This document shows, piece by piece, positions 9,559 through 18,311 of a DNA stretch of 64,000 nucleotides. Every line of letters starts with the position of its first letter. Within the stretch, counting starts at the first letter, position 1. The position numbers were made by a program, and so were the translations under genes. Source of the DNA: Janibacter sp. DB-40 (GTDB lineage: Bacteria > Actinomycetota > Actinomycetes > Actinomycetales > Dermatophilaceae); NCBI RefSeq assembly GCF_029510815.1, contig NZ_CP120360.1, forward strand, positions 930,001 to 994,000, in the 5' to 3' direction. The notes beneath the pieces are model-generated. The model was not told the origin of the DNA and made no database searches. It saw only the letters and a list, made by a program, of their open reading frames with translations.

Positions 9559-10538
9559 TGACGGAGCCGCAGGCGGGCGCGGCCGCCAGCGCGCAGGACG
9601 TGGAGCGCGCCTGGGGGGACAACAAGCTCGCCCAGGTGCTCTACCACGACTGGGAGGCGCAGACCTACGACGAGAAGTGGTCGATCTCCTTCGACGACCG
9701 CTGCACCTCGATCGTGCGCGACCGCTTCCTGCGCGTCCTCGAGTCGAGCCCGGTCCCGGGGGAGTCGGTGCCGTTCGGGCGCGTCCTCGAGCTCGGGGCG
9801 GGCACCGGCTTCTTCTCGCTGAACCTCAAGCTCGCCGGGCTCGTCGAGGACGTCCACGTCTCCGACCTGTCCCCGGGCATGGTCGAGGCGGCGCGCACGA
9901 ATGCCGAGCGCCTCGGCTTCACCATCGAGGGACAGGTCGCCGACGCGGAGTCGCTGCCCTACGACGACGACAGCTTCGACCTCGTCGTCGGGCACGCGGT
10001 GATCCACCACATCCCCGACGTCGAGGCCGCGCTGCGCGAGGTGCTGCGCGTGCTGCGTCCCGGTGGGCGCTTCGTCATCGCCGGTGAGCCGACGACCATC
10101 GGCCACTGGTACGCCCGCCACCTCGGTCGCCTGACCTGGGAGGTGGCCACCCGCGTGACGCGACTGCCCTTCCTGGCGACGAAGTGGGCCCGCGAGCAGG
10201 CCGAGCTCGACGAGTCCTCGCGGGCCGCCGCGCTCGAGGCCGTCGTCGACCTGCACACCTTCGACCCCGCCGAGCTCGCCGGGACGGCGCGCCGTGCCGG
10301 GGCGGAGCGGGTCGGCACCGCCACGGAGGAGCTGCTCTCGGCCTTCGCCGGGTGGCCGATCCGCACCTTCGAGTACGCCGTGGCCGACTCGGCTCTGGGA
10401 TTCAGGTGGGCGACCTTCGCCTACCGCACCTGGACCACGCTGATGCGGGTCGACTCGGCGCTCGATGCCGTCGTGCCGCAGAAGTTCTTCTACAACGTCG
10501 GCGTGACGGGTGTGAAGCCCCACCCGACACCGCGCTGA
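9558..10538 (+). CDS. Class I SAM-dependent methyltransferase
   Basis: 326 residues with a Rossmann methyltransferase core. Motif I is VLELGAGTGFFS at about residues 76-87, motif II region VHVSDLSPGMVEAAR, and post-motif FDLVVGHAVIHHIPD followed by LRVLRPGGRFVIAGEP. The C-terminal 130 residues are not part of the minimal fold and may bind substrate. M. tuberculosis has a methyltransferase (Rv3030) beside its etf genes, which may be the positional equivalent. The gene is coupled on both sides (TGATG junctions), so it is made together with the enoyl-CoA hydratase and the hexapeptide acyltransferase. Substrate unknown. Confidence 0.88.
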
Positions 10539-11182
10539 TGGGCCGCGACCACGGGCTCACCTGGTGGCGCTGGATCCGCTGGGTCGTCGCCAACCGCGCC
10601 TGGAGCCACCACCACGTCCTCGGTTACCTGCGGATGGTCCGCGCGAAGCTGACCACGCCCGGCCTGACCTTCGAGGGGCCGTGCTTCATCGGGCCGGACG
10701 TGCAGTTCCAGGTGACCCCCGGCACCGCCCGGCTCGTCGTCGGTGCCTACACCCACATCGGCGGCGGCTCCGCCCTGCGGGCCCACGAGGGCACCCTGCG
10801 CATCGGTGACAAGACCGTCATCGGCATCCGCAACACGTTCAACACCTGGCTCGACATCGAGGTCGGGGCGGCGTGCATCTTCGCCGACGACGTCTACGTG
10901 TGCGACTTCGACCACCGCACCGACGACCTGACCACGCTGATCAAGGACCAGGGGATCGTCAAGTCCCCGGTCCGCGTCGGGGACGACGTGTGGGTGGCGA
11001 CGAAGTGCGTCATCACCCGAGGCGCCGACATCGGCGACCACTCGGTCGTGGGAGCCGGCGCCGTCGTGCGGGGGAGCCATCCCCCCTTCGCCGTGCTCGG
11101 GGGAGTGCCCGCCCGGGTGCTCCGGGAGCGCCGACCCGTGGCGGTCTCCACCGACGACCTCGACCTGCCGGAGGGCTGGTGA
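10538..11182 (+). CDS. Left-handed beta-helix (hexapeptide) acyltransferase
   Basis: A 214-residue protein of the LacA/maltose O-acetyltransferase-like superfamily. From about residue 50 the hexapeptide repeats are clear (FIGPDVQF, VVGAYTHIGG, RIGDKTVIGI, VEVGAACIFADDVYV, VRVGDDVWVATKCVITRGADIGDHSVVGAGAVV), ending with GGVPARVLRER, the usual exit of such enzymes. The DFDHR segment carries the likely catalytic histidine. These enzymes act as trimers on sugars or lipids. The first 45 residues are basic and Trp-rich (WWRWIRWVVANRAW), suggesting membrane association. Its ATG overlaps the methyltransferase stop, so the pair may modify the same molecule; this is inference. Confidence 0.85.
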   Translation: MGRDHGLTWWRWIRWVVANRAWSHHHVLGYLRMVRAKLTTPGLTFEGPCFIGPDVQFQVTPGTARLVVGAYTHIGGGSALRAHEGTLRIGDKTVIGIRNTFNTWLDIEVGAACIFADDVYVCDFDHRTDDLTTLIKDQGIVKSPVRVGDDVWVATKCVITRGADIGDHSVVGAGAVVRGSHPPFAVLGGVPARVLRERRPVAVSTDDLDLPEGW

Positions 11183-11183
11183 C

Positions 11184-11519
11184 ATGAGCGGGACACCCCG
11201 TGAGCCGCTGGACGTGCTCGTCGTCCACATCCCGCGCGAGTCGACCCGGGAGGTGCTGGCCGCGCTCTTCGCCGCCGGCGCCGGGGAGGTGGGGGAGTAC
11301 CGCGAGTGCGCCTTCGTCATCCCGGGGCACGGGCAGTTCCGCCCCGTGGGAGCGGCGAACCCGACGATCGGGACCGTCGGCGAGCTCGAGCACGTCCTCG
11401 AGGACCGCGCCGAGGTCACCTTCCCCCGGTCGCGACGAGCGGTGGTGGTCGCGGCCCTGCGCCGCGCGCACCCGTACGAGGAGCCCTCCTTCCACGTGCT
11501 GGAGAACGCCGCCGACTGA
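11184..11519 (+). CDS. Small stand-alone NIF3/YqfO insertion-domain (CutA-like) protein
   Basis: 111 residues that correspond to the CutA-like domain normally inserted in, or fused to, NIF3/YbgI (DUF34) proteins: VVHIPRESTREVLAALFAAGAGEVGEY at the start, then CAFVIPGHGQFRPVGAANPTIG, and the closing RAHPYEEPSFHVLE. The GxGxFxP and HPYEEP signatures are diagnostic of this domain. The dinuclear metal-binding NIF3 halves are absent, so this is the domain alone. It starts one base after the acyltransferase stop and ends the operon. Function of the isolated domain is unknown; a trimeric metal or small-molecule sensor role is only suggested by the fold. Confidence 0.8.
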   Translation: MSGTPREPLDVLVVHIPRESTREVLAALFAAGAGEVGEYRECAFVIPGHGQFRPVGAANPTIGTVGELEHVLEDRAEVTFPRSRRAVVVAALRRAHPYEEPSFHVLENAAD

Positions 11520-11550
11520 CCCGGTGTGGTGAACGGCACGCCCCGCCCTC

Positions 11551-11579
11551 TTGGTCTGCGTGATCCCCGTCGTTAGCGT
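11551..11579 (+). promoter_or_regulatory. Probable etfBA promoter
   Basis: TTGGTC (11551-11556), 17 bp, then TAGCGT (11574-11579) resembles a primary-sigma promoter. Transcription would start near 11586 and give a 5' untranslated region of about 100 nt ahead of etfB. Confidence 0.5.
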
Positions 11580-11684
11580 GAGATCGCTGGGAGACTCCTC
11601 ACACCTTTGGGTCGCAGAGGCCGCGAGGTGGCAGGATCGGCCCGGTACCCAGACCCTTAACCCAAGGAAGAGGACGATTCACCG

Positions 11685-12464
11685 ATGAACATCGTCGTCT
11701 GCGTGAAGCACGTGCCGGACGCCCAGTCCGAGCGTGGGTTCAACGAGGACAACACGACCGACCGTGACGGCGTCGACGGGCTCCTCTCCGAGCTCGACGA
11801 GTACGCCGTCGAGCAGGCGCTCCAGATCGCCGAGGCCGGCGAGGGGGAGGTCACCGTCCTGACGGTCGGCCCGGCCGACGCGGCGGACGCCGTCAAGAAG
11901 TCCCTCCAGATGGGTGCCGACAAGGGTGTCCACGTCTCCGACGAGGCGATCGCCGGCTCCGACGCACCCGCCACCTCGCTCATCCTCGCCGAGGCCATCA
12001 AGAAGGTCGGCTCGCCCGACCTCGTCATCACCGGCATGGCCTCCACCGACGGCACCATGGGTGTCGTCCCGGCGATGCTCGCCGAGCGCCTCGGCCTCCC
12101 GCAGGTCACCTACGCCTCCGAGCTGACCGTCGAGGACGGCGTCGCCACGATCCGTCGTGACGGCGACACCGCGAGCGAGACCATCCAGGCATCCCTCCCG
12201 GCGCTGGTCTCGGTCACCGACCAGATCAACGAGCCGCGCTACCCCTCCTTCAAGGGCATCATGGCCGCGAAGAAGAAGCCGGTCGAGGAGTGGGCGCTCG
12301 CCGACCTCGGTGTGGACGCCGGCCAGGTCGGTCTCGCGAACTCGTGGACCGCGGTCGAGCAGACCACGAAGCGCCCGCCGCGCGAGCAGGGCACCATCGT
12401 CACCGACGAGGGCGATGGCGGTACCAAGCTCGCCGAGTTCCTCACCACCCACAAGTTCGTCTGA
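11685..12464 (+). CDS. etfB: Electron transfer flavoprotein subunit beta
   Basis: 259 residues. With EtfA it accepts electrons from acyl-CoA and other dehydrogenases and passes them to the quinone pool through ETF dehydrogenase. The N-terminus MNIVVCVKHVPD and the AMP-binding-type stretch around VITGMASTDGTMGVVPAMLAERLGLP are characteristic of EtfB; INEPRYPSFKGIMAAKKKPVE is the recognition-loop region that contacts partner dehydrogenases. AAGGAAGAGG lies upstream of the ATG as a strong ribosome site. etfA follows after 33 bp with its own site. The Rv3029c/Rv3028c pair is the mycobacterial counterpart by order. Confidence 0.96.
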   Translation: MNIVVCVKHVPDAQSERGFNEDNTTDRDGVDGLLSELDEYAVEQALQIAEAGEGEVTVLTVGPADAADAVKKSLQMGADKGVHVSDEAIAGSDAPATSLILAEAIKKVGSPDLVITGMASTDGTMGVVPAMLAERLGLPQVTYASELTVEDGVATIRRDGDTASETIQASLPALVSVTDQINEPRYPSFKGIMAAKKKPVEEWALADLGVDAGQVGLANSWTAVEQTTKRPPREQGTIVTDEGDGGTKLAEFLTTHKFV

Positions 12465-12497
12465 GCGACGACTCCAGATACTCGAAGGAGCACAGAC

Positions 12498-13448
12498 ATG
12501 GCTGAAGTCCTCGTCCTCGTCGACCACGCGAACGGTGAGGTGAAGAAGCCCGCCGCGGAGATGCTGACCCTCGCCCGTCGTCTGGGTGAGCCGTCCGCCG
12601 TCTTCATCGGCCCCGGCGCCGAGACCGCCAAGGACCTCCTCGCGCGCTACGGCGCCGAGAAGATCTACAGCGTCTCCGACCCGGCCGCGCTGGAGTCCCT
12701 CGTCGCCCCCCAGGCCGAGGTCCTCGCGCAGCTGGTCCAGGAGAAGCAGCCCGCCGCGGTGCTCATCCCGAGCAACTCCGGCGGCAAGGAGATCGGCGCC
12801 CGCCTGGCCATCAAGACCGAGTCCGGGCTGATCACCGACGCCGAGGACGTCCAGGCCGGCGACTCCGGCCCGGTCACCCTCCAGTCGGTCTTCGCCGGCA
12901 GCTACACCGTCAACGCGAAGGTCACCAAGGGCACCCCGATCATCTGCGTCAAGCCCAACTCCGCCACCCCGGAGCAGGCGGCCGGCGCCGGCGCCTTCGA
13001 GGAGCTCTCCGTGAGCATCTCCGACGACGCCAAGGCCGCGAAGATCACCGCCTCCGAGCCGCGGAAGTCCTCCGGGCGCCCCGAGCTGGCCGAGGCGGCG
13101 ATCGTCGTCTCCGGTGGTCGTGGCACCGGCGGTGACTTCTCCCCGGTCGAGACCTTCGCGGACTCGCTCGGTGCCGCCGTCGGCGCCTCGCGCGCCGCGG
13201 TCGACGCCGGCTGGTACCCGCACTCCTCGCAGGTCGGCCAGACCGGCAAGCAGGTCTCCCCGCAGCTGTACGTCGCCGCGGGCATCTCCGGCGCGATCCA
13301 GCACCGGGCCGGCATGCAGACGTCCAAGACGATCGTCGCGATCAACAAGGACGAGGAGGCCCCGATCTTCGAGCTCGTCGACTTCGGTGTCGTCGGTGAC
13401 CTCTTCCAGGTCCTGCCGCAGGCCACCGAGGCCGTCAAGGGCAAGTGA
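12498..13448 (+). CDS. etfA: Electron transfer flavoprotein subunit alpha
   Basis: 316 residues. It binds the redox FAD of the ETF heterodimer. The C-terminal FAD domain is clear: [52 protein letters not shown], and the final [17 protein letters not shown]. Length is standard. A GAAGGAG ribosome site precedes the ATG. A very strong hairpin terminator lies about 55 bp after the stop, so etfBA is a two-gene unit. Confidence 0.97.
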   Translation: MAEVLVLVDHANGEVKKPAAEMLTLARRLGEPSAVFIGPGAETAKDLLARYGAEKIYSVSDPAALESLVAPQAEVLAQLVQEKQPAAVLIPSNSGGKEIGARLAIKTESGLITDAEDVQAGDSGPVTLQSVFAGSYTVNAKVTKGTPIICVKPNSATPEQAAGAGAFEELSVSISDDAKAAKITASEPRKSSGRPELAEAAIVVSGGRGTGGDFSPVETFADSLGAAVGASRAAVDAGWYPHSSQVGQTGKQVSPQLYVAAGISGAIQHRAGMQTSKTIVAINKDEEAPIFELVDFGVVGDLFQVLPQATEAVKGK

Positions 13449-13503
13449 TCGAGCGATCGTGAGCACCACGGCTCCGTGCTGAGAGGTTGCGCAGCACGCG
13501 AGC

Positions 13504-13543
13504 GAAGGGGGGTCCGCACCGTGATCGGTGCGGACCCCCCTTC
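13504..13543 (+). terminator. Perfect 17-bp hairpin terminator after etfA
   Basis: Arms 13504-13520 and 13527-13543 are perfectly complementary with a 6-base loop (GTGATC). The ends of the stem carry GAAGGGGGG/CCCCCCTTC, the same over-represented 9-mer found throughout the window. Just upstream, 13483-13496 is an inverted 14-bp match to the repeat found at 30055 and 31718. Confidence 0.85.
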
Positions 13544-13569
13544 GACGTGGTGGGCCATTACCAAAAAGT

Positions 13570-13607
13570 AGTCACGACATGGCCTTTACCGAAACGTGAC
13601 TTTTCGG
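13570..13607 (+). promoter_or_regulatory. Dyad-rich AT-richer control region before the secreted protein gene
   Basis: AGTCACG (13570-13576) is inverted as CGTGACT (13595-13601), and CCGAAA (13589-13594) as TTTCGG (13602-13607). The segment is markedly less GC-rich than its surroundings. It could be an operator or a leader structure. It does not match the c-di-AMP (ydaO) riboswitch often found before actinobacterial cell-wall hydrolases. Confidence 0.4.
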
Positions 13608-13678
13608 TGCCCGTGCCATTACTCTCTCCGTGGCCCCCGCGGGCCATCCCCTGAGTCCCCGTATCGAGGTTTTTCCCT

Positions 13679-14581
13679 GTGAGTTCGTCCCGCTACGTCG
13701 GCCGGCACGGTGGTGCCGAACGACGCCGCATCTCGTTGTCGTCCCTGGCCGGCTCCGGAGCCGCCCGCGCCGCCGCGAAGTCCGTGGCCGGCGTCGGCAT
13801 CGTCCTGGGCTCCGGAGCGTTCGTCATCGCGCCGTCCTCGGCCATCGGCTCCGTCGACGCCGACCCGGGCCTCCTGGGTGCCGAGCAGTCCATCTCCGCC
13901 ACCGACCTCCTCGCGGAGCGCGCCGCCGCCACGGACTCGCGCAGCTCCGCAGGGTCCCGCTCCGCCCAGCGCGGTGCTCCGGCCGCGATCACCGCCCCCG
14001 GCAAGGCCTCGGCGCAGGCCGGCACGGGGGAGCTGGAGGTCGAGCCGGTGGCCAAGCCGAAGCCGAAGCCGAAGCCCGAGCCCGAGCCGGAGGAGGCCGA
14101 GACGGCGCAGACCGAGGCGACGCAGGAGCCCGCTCCCGAGCCGGAGCCCTCCACGACGACCGAGTCCGAGAGCACGGAGAGCACCGAGAGCTCTGGGAGT
14201 TCTGAGAGCACGGCCCCCGCCCCGAGCGGGGTGCAGACCGACGGCTACGCCGCGGAGGCGGCCGAGATCGGTCTCGGCCCGAACGCCAGCCGCGTCTACT
14301 CCGCCGTGCGCAACCAGTTCCCCGACATGACCAACATCGGTGGCTACCGCGCCGGCGACCCGGGCGACCACGGCTCCGGCCGGGCGGTCGACATCATGGT
14401 TAGCGGCTCGCGTGGCGACCAGGTCGCCGCTTGGCTGCAGCAGAACGCCGGCAGCCTGAACATCAAGTACCTCATCTGGGAGCAGCGCATGTGGCGTCCG
14501 GGATCCTCCTGGAGCTACATGGAGGACCGGGGCTCGACCACGGCCAACCACTACGACCACGTGCACGTCTCCGTGAACTGA
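13679..14581 (+). CDS. Secreted, proline-rich peptidoglycan-hydrolase-like protein (M15/ARB_07466-type C-terminal domain)
   Basis: 300 residues. An Arg-rich start is followed by a hydrophobic helix (VAGVGIVLGSGAFVIAPSSA, about residues 40-60), consistent with an export signal or anchor. A low-complexity Pro/Lys/Glu/Thr/Ser linker (PKPKPKPEPEPEE and TTTESESTEST) spans about residues 120-180, as in wall-crossing proteins. The C-terminal 110 residues carry the zinc-peptidase-like signature DHGSGRAVDIMV and HYDHVHVSVN with the expected His/Asp ligands. It probably trims peptidoglycan outside the membrane. The GTG start lacks a strong Shine-Dalgarno sequence, so the N-terminus is uncertain. A bidirectional terminator follows. 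Confidence 0.78.
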   Translation: MSSSRYVGRHGGAERRRISLSSLAGSGAARAAAKSVAGVGIVLGSGAFVIAPSSAIGSVDADPGLLGAEQSISATDLLAERAAATDSRSSAGSRSAQRGAPAAITAPGKASAQAGTGELEVEPVAKPKPKPKPEPEPEEAETAQTEATQEPAPEPEPSTTTESESTESTESSGSSESTAPAPSGVQTDGYAAEAAEIGLGPNASRVYSAVRNQFPDMTNIGGYRAGDPGDHGSGRAVDIMVSGSRGDQVAAWLQQNAGSLNIKYLIWEQRMWRPGSSWSYMEDRGSTTANHYDHVHVSVN

Positions 14582-14602
14582 CCCCCGCCTCCCGCAGGCG
14601 CG

Positions 14603-14648
14603 GAAATCGAGGGTGGACGTGGTAATTACCGCGTCCGCCCTCGATTTC
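14603..14648. terminator. Bidirectional terminator between convergent genes
   Basis: A 17-bp dyad with one mismatch, 14603-14619 against 14632-14648, loop of 12 bases, sits between the secreted-protein stop and the stop of the minus-strand MFS gene. The GAAATCGAGGG/CCCTCGATTTC ends give A/T runs on both sides. Confidence 0.85.
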
Positions 14649-14674
14649 TGCGTCCAGACCGGATCGGGCCGTGC

Positions 14675-16141
14675 TCAGCCCGCGGTCCGGTCACGCTGGT
14701 CCTTGACCGCGAAGGCCAGGGCCACGAGCACGACCAGCCCGATGAGGCCGAAGCCGACCACGAACGCGACCGACCAGCTGCCGCTCACGCCGAGCGCGGC
14801 GAAGGCGGCCGAGGTGATGACGGCGATGCCGATCGAGGTGCCGATGCGCTGCCCGGTCTGCATCACCGCGCCCGAGCTGCCGGCGTAGTCGAGGGGCACG
14901 TCGGCCAGCGTGAGCGTCTGGTTGGGACTGATCACGGCACCCTGGGCCACGCCGATGAAGGCGAGGCTGAGCACGAGCCACCACTCGCTGGCCAGCCCCT
15001 GCGCCCGCAGCAGCACGACCGCGATGCTCAGCGCCAGCCCGGCCAGGGCGAAGAGCAGCCCGCCGATGACGACCTTGCGTCCGTAGCGGATGACGCGGCT
15101 GCCGGCCCAGTGCGCGGCCACGGCCGAGATGAACGCGGACGGGACGCCGACGAGGCCGGCCTGCAGCGCGCTCCTGCCGGCGCCCTCCTGGAGGTACATG
15201 GCCACGAGCACCCAGATGCTCGTCATGCCCAGGAAGTAGAGCATGACGATGATGCTGCCGTTGGTGAAGCTGCGGATCCCGAAGATGTCGAGGTTGACCA
15301 TCGGGCTGCGGCCGGTCGCGCGGTAGTGCTGCTCCCACTTCACCCAGACCCACGCGAGGAGGACCCCGACGGGCAGGAGCAGCCACAGCCACCCGGAGGA
15401 GCGGCCCTCGACGAAGGGGAACATCGTCGCGAGCACGGCCAGGCCGAGCAGGAGCGAGCCGACCGGGTCGAGCGAGCGCGACGCCTTCGGGGCGCCCGGG
15501 TCGGTGGCTGCCGGTACACGCCGCAGGAGGGGGCGGGGGAACCAGCGCAGCGCGAGCGCCAGGCAGAGCAACCCCACCGGCACGTTGACGAGGAAGGTCA
15601 GGCGCCACCCGATCTCGGGGCCACCGAGCTGGATGAGCAGTCCTCCGAGCACTGGCCCGATCCCCACGGCGACGCCGACGACGCTGCCGAAGTACCCGAA
15701 GGCCCTGCCCCGCTCGGCGCCGCGGAAGTACTGCTGGATCATGCCGACGCCCTGCGGGTTGACCAGGCCGGAGCCGACGCCCTGGACGAAGCGGGCCGCG
15801 TTGAGCGCATCGGCGTTGGGTGCCAGGCCGGCGGCGACCGACGCGAGGGTGAAGACGCCGACCCCGAGGACGAACAGGCCCCCGCGCCCCATGAGGTCGC
15901 CCGCGCGCCCGGCGGCGACGAGGACGACGCCGAAGGTCAGGGCGTAGCCGGCGAGCACCCACTGGGCGTCCGAGTCGCTGGCGTCGAGGCCCTCCTGGAT
16001 CGAGGGGAGGGCGACGTTGACGATGCTCACGCCGACGAGGGACATGAAGATCGCGACCAGGAGCACCCACAGCACGCGCCAGCGGTGGGCGTCCGAGATC
16101 ACGTCACGGGGGTCATCGACCGCCTCGGCCTGACCCGCCAC
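14675..16141 (-). CDS. MFS drug:H+ antiporter (DHA2/EmrB-QacA type)
   Basis: 488 residues with about 14 hydrophobic spans. It begins HRWRVLWVLLVAIFMSLVGVSIVNVALP, a typical DHA2 first helix; motif A reads GRAGDLMGRGG, and motif C-like GVAVGIGPVLGGLL lies in TM5. These proton antiporters export hydrophobic drugs or metabolites. The start is a GTG with GGGAGG seven bases upstream. No linked TetR/MarR regulator is visible. The next minus-strand gene upstream is the SDR gene, 90 bp away, with which it may be co-transcribed. Confidence 0.9.
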   Translation of the reverse strand: MAGQAEAVDDPRDVISDAHRWRVLWVLLVAIFMSLVGVSIVNVALPSIQEGLDASDSDAQWVLAGYALTFGVVLVAAGRAGDLMGRGGLFVLGVGVFTLASVAAGLAPNADALNAARFVQGVGSGLVNPQGVGMIQQYFRGAERGRAFGYFGSVVGVAVGIGPVLGGLLIQLGGPEIGWRLTFLVNVPVGLLCLALALRWFPRPLLRRVPAATDPGAPKASRSLDPVGSLLLGLAVLATMFPFVEGRSSGWLWLLLPVGVLLAWVWVKWEQHYRATGRSPMVNLDIFGIRSFTNGSIIVMLYFLGMTSIWVLVAMYLQEGAGRSALQAGLVGVPSAFISAVAAHWAGSRVIRYGRKVVIGGLLFALAGLALSIAVVLLRAQGLASEWWLVLSLAFIGVAQGAVISPNQTLTLADVPLDYAGSSGAVMQTGQRIGTSIGIAVITSAAFAALGVSGSWSVAFVVGFGLIGLVVLVALAFAVKDQRDRTAG

Positions 16142-16234
16142 CCGTGACCTCCCTCAGCTCGATTCGTGCATCCTGCAGACAAACGCCGGGGCATCTCCGG
16201 ACATTCCCGCGGGCCGTCGGACGAAGGGGGTGGG

Positions 16235-17161
16235 TCACCGGTAGTCGGGCAGCAACCCCGTCGGTTGGTCGTGCCACCCGAGGTCGCGGATGAGCCCCCA
16301 ACAGTCGGGGCGCGAGCCGTCGACGTCGGTCACGCCGTACGCGTCGGACAGCTGCCGGGCGGTCAGCACCGCTCCGTGGTGGCGGGCAGCATCGGCATCG
16401 GCCGCGAGGGCCGCCACGCCCCGCGCGACGTAGGTGGGCGTCTCCGAGGCGCCGAAGCCGGGCACCCGCTCGGCGGCCTCGGCCCAGGTCTCCTCGGTGA
16501 CGCCGAACGCCTCGAGCATCGCCTCGGAGCGCAACCAGCCGGGCGTGACGCCCACGACCGTGACCGGCTGCTCGGCCAGCTCGGCCGACAGGCTCGTGAC
16601 GAGCCGGTCGATGCACCCCTTGACGTAGTCGTAGTAGAAACCGACGCCCTGCCGGTACTCCCGGTTGACCTCGCTCGGCCCGTCGGTCATCTCCACGAGG
16701 AGGCCGCCGCCGGACTCCAGCACCAGGGGCAGGGCGAGGGCGCTGGTGATGACGTGGGTGTCGATGCCCATCCGCAGCATGCGCAGGCCGCCCTCGAGGT
16801 CGTGCTCCCACAGCGGCGTGCCGAACTGCGCGTACCGGTCGCCGCCGAAGATGTCGTTGACGAGGACGTCGAGCCGGCCGTGGCGCTCGCGGATGCGCTC
16901 GACGAGCGCGCGCACCTCCTCCGGCCGGGTGTGGTCCACCCGCTCGGCGACGCCGTCGCCACCCGCCTCGCGCACCAGGTCGAGGGTGTCCTCGATGGTC
17001 TCGGGGCGCTCGATCTCGGAGGCCCCGGACGTGCGGCTGCTGCGGCCGCTCGCGTGGACGAAGGCCCCCGCACGGGCGAGCTCGACGGCCAGGGCCCGCC
17101 CGGCCCCACGGGTCGCTCCGGCGACGAGGGCGACGGATCCGGACAGCGGTGTCTCAGCCAT
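16235..17161 (-). CDS. Short-chain dehydrogenase/reductase
   Basis: 308 residues from the chosen start MAETPLSG. The NAD(P)-binding segment is VAGATRGAGRALAVELARAGA (a GxxxGxG variant), and the active site is the Y-x3-K of YDYVKG. VVGVTPGWLRSEAM is the usual post-catalytic PG segment. The tail, with HHGAVLTARQLSDAYGVTDVDGSRPDCW, is typical of a group of actinobacterial SDRs of unknown substrate. An upstream in-frame start at 17197 would overlap the dinB gene by 30 bases; the ATG at 17161 starts five bases after the dinB stop, so dinB-SDR are probably co-transcribed. Confidence 0.85.
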   Translation of the reverse strand: MAETPLSGSVALVAGATRGAGRALAVELARAGAFVHASGRSSRTSGASEIERPETIEDTLDLVREAGGDGVAERVDHTRPEEVRALVERIRERHGRLDVLVNDIFGGDRYAQFGTPLWEHDLEGGLRMLRMGIDTHVITSALALPLVLESGGGLLVEMTDGPSEVNREYRQGVGFYYDYVKGCIDRLVTSLSAELAEQPVTVVGVTPGWLRSEAMLEAFGVTEETWAEAAERVPGFGASETPTYVARGVAALAADADAARHHGAVLTARQLSDAYGVTDVDGSRPDCWGLIRDLGWHDQPTGLLPDYR

Positions 17162-17165
17162 CCCC

Positions 17166-18224
17166 TCAGTCTCGCGGCTCGCGGTCGAGACCGCCATGGG
17201 GCGCGACCATCTCGCCGCGCACCCCGAGCAGACGGATCGGGCGGGGGTCCTCCAGCGCCCGCAGCAGGTCGAGGGCGGTGCCCGCGATGGTGTCCGCGTC
17301 GAAGGTGGGCTCGCCCAGCTTTCGCACCCGCACCACCGTGAAGAACGGCGCGAAGCGCACCTTGAGGTGCACGCGGGAGCAGGCCCTCCCTTCGCCCCGC
17401 AGGTCGGTGGCCACCTGCGCCGCGAGCGCCCGGACGGCCCTCTCGATCGCGGCCGGCTCGGTCAGGTCCTGCTGGAAGGTCGTCTCGTGCCCGTGCGCCC
17501 TGGCCACGTGCGGGGTGTCGTCGACGACGGCGCTGCCCTCGCCGCGCCCCAGGAGACCGATGTGCGGGCCGGTGCGGGGCCCGAACTCCTCGACCAGCAC
17601 CTGCGTGGGCGCCGCGGCCAGGTCGGCCACGGTCTCGATGCCCAGCCCGGACAGCCGGGCCCCGATCCGCGGTCCCACGCCCCACAGGGCGGTGGTCGGA
17701 CGCTCGCCCATGACCTCCAGCCAGGTGCGACGGGTCAGCCGGTACACCCCGCCGGGCTTGCCGAACCCGGTGGCGACCTTCGCCCGGACCTTCGTGTCCC
17801 CGATGCCCACCGAGCAGTGCAGACCCGTCGCCTCGTGCACCGCCGCCCGGATGGCGTGGGCGCTGCCCTCGGGGTCCTCGGTGTCGACCCCGACGAAGGC
17901 CTCGTCCCACCCGAGGACCTCCACCACCGCACCGGGGAAGGCTCTCAGCGTGCCCATCACCTGCGCGGAGGCCGCCTCGTAGACGGGGAAGTCCACCGAG
18001 AGGAAGACCGCGTCCGGGGCCTTGCGAACGGCGATCTTCAGCGGCATGCCCGACCGCACGCCGAGCTCCCGCGCCGCGTAGGACGCCGTGGAGACGACGG
18101 CGCGCTCGCTCGGGTCACCCCGACCGCCGACGACGACGGGTCGGCCCGCGAGCTCGGGGTGGCGCAGCACCTCGACCGCCGCGAGGAACTCGTCCATGTC
18201 GACGTGCAGCACCCAGCCGGTCAT
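17166..18224 (-). CDS. Y-family DNA polymerase IV, DinB2 type with leucine steric gate
   Basis: 352 residues of a translesion polymerase: palm/finger motif HVDMDEFLAAVE, catalytic VLGWDEAFVGVD, CSVGIGDTKVRAK, the helix-hairpin-helix WGVGPRIGARLSGLGI, and a little-finger domain to the end. In canonical DinB the residue after the Phe of DxDxFF is the steric gate that excludes ribonucleotides; here it is Leu14. Mycobacterium smegmatis DinB2 also has Leu14 there and is known to insert ribonucleotides readily, and the GWDEAF segment also matches the DinB2 subgroup. The start is the ATG at 18224. No C-terminal beta-clamp-binding peptide was recognised. The SDR gene follows directly. Confidence 0.9.
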   Translation of the reverse strand: MTGWVLHVDMDEFLAAVEVLRHPELAGRPVVVGGRGDPSERAVVSTASYAARELGVRSGMPLKIAVRKAPDAVFLSVDFPVYEAASAQVMGTLRAFPGAVVEVLGWDEAFVGVDTEDPEGSAHAIRAAVHEATGLHCSVGIGDTKVRAKVATGFGKPGGVYRLTRRTWLEVMGERPTTALWGVGPRIGARLSGLGIETVADLAAAPTQVLVEEFGPRTGPHIGLLGRGEGSAVVDDTPHVARAHGHETTFQQDLTEPAAIERAVRALAAQVATDLRGEGRACSRVHLKVRFAPFFTVVRVRKLGEPTFDADTIAGTALDLLRALEDPRPIRLLGVRGEMVAPHGGLDREPRD

Positions 18225-18298
18225 GGACCCATCATCGCGCCCGGTCGGGGAGCGGTCCGCCCATGCGTGCGGGGGGAATATCCCCCTTCGCGCATCCG

Positions 18299-18304
18299 TA
18301 GACT
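18299..18304 (+). promoter_or_regulatory. -10 box of a probable leaderless iscS promoter
   Basis: TAGACT seven bases before the ATG at 18312; no Shine-Dalgarno sequence precedes the start. This fixes iscS-mnmA-MetE-like as one transcription unit starting here. Confidence 0.6.
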
Positions 18305-18311
18305 CTTGGTG

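Noticed and set aside
13449..13678. c-di-AMP (ydaO) riboswitch before the secreted hydrolase
   Set aside because: The conserved core segments of that riboswitch are not present and the space after the etfA terminator is too short.
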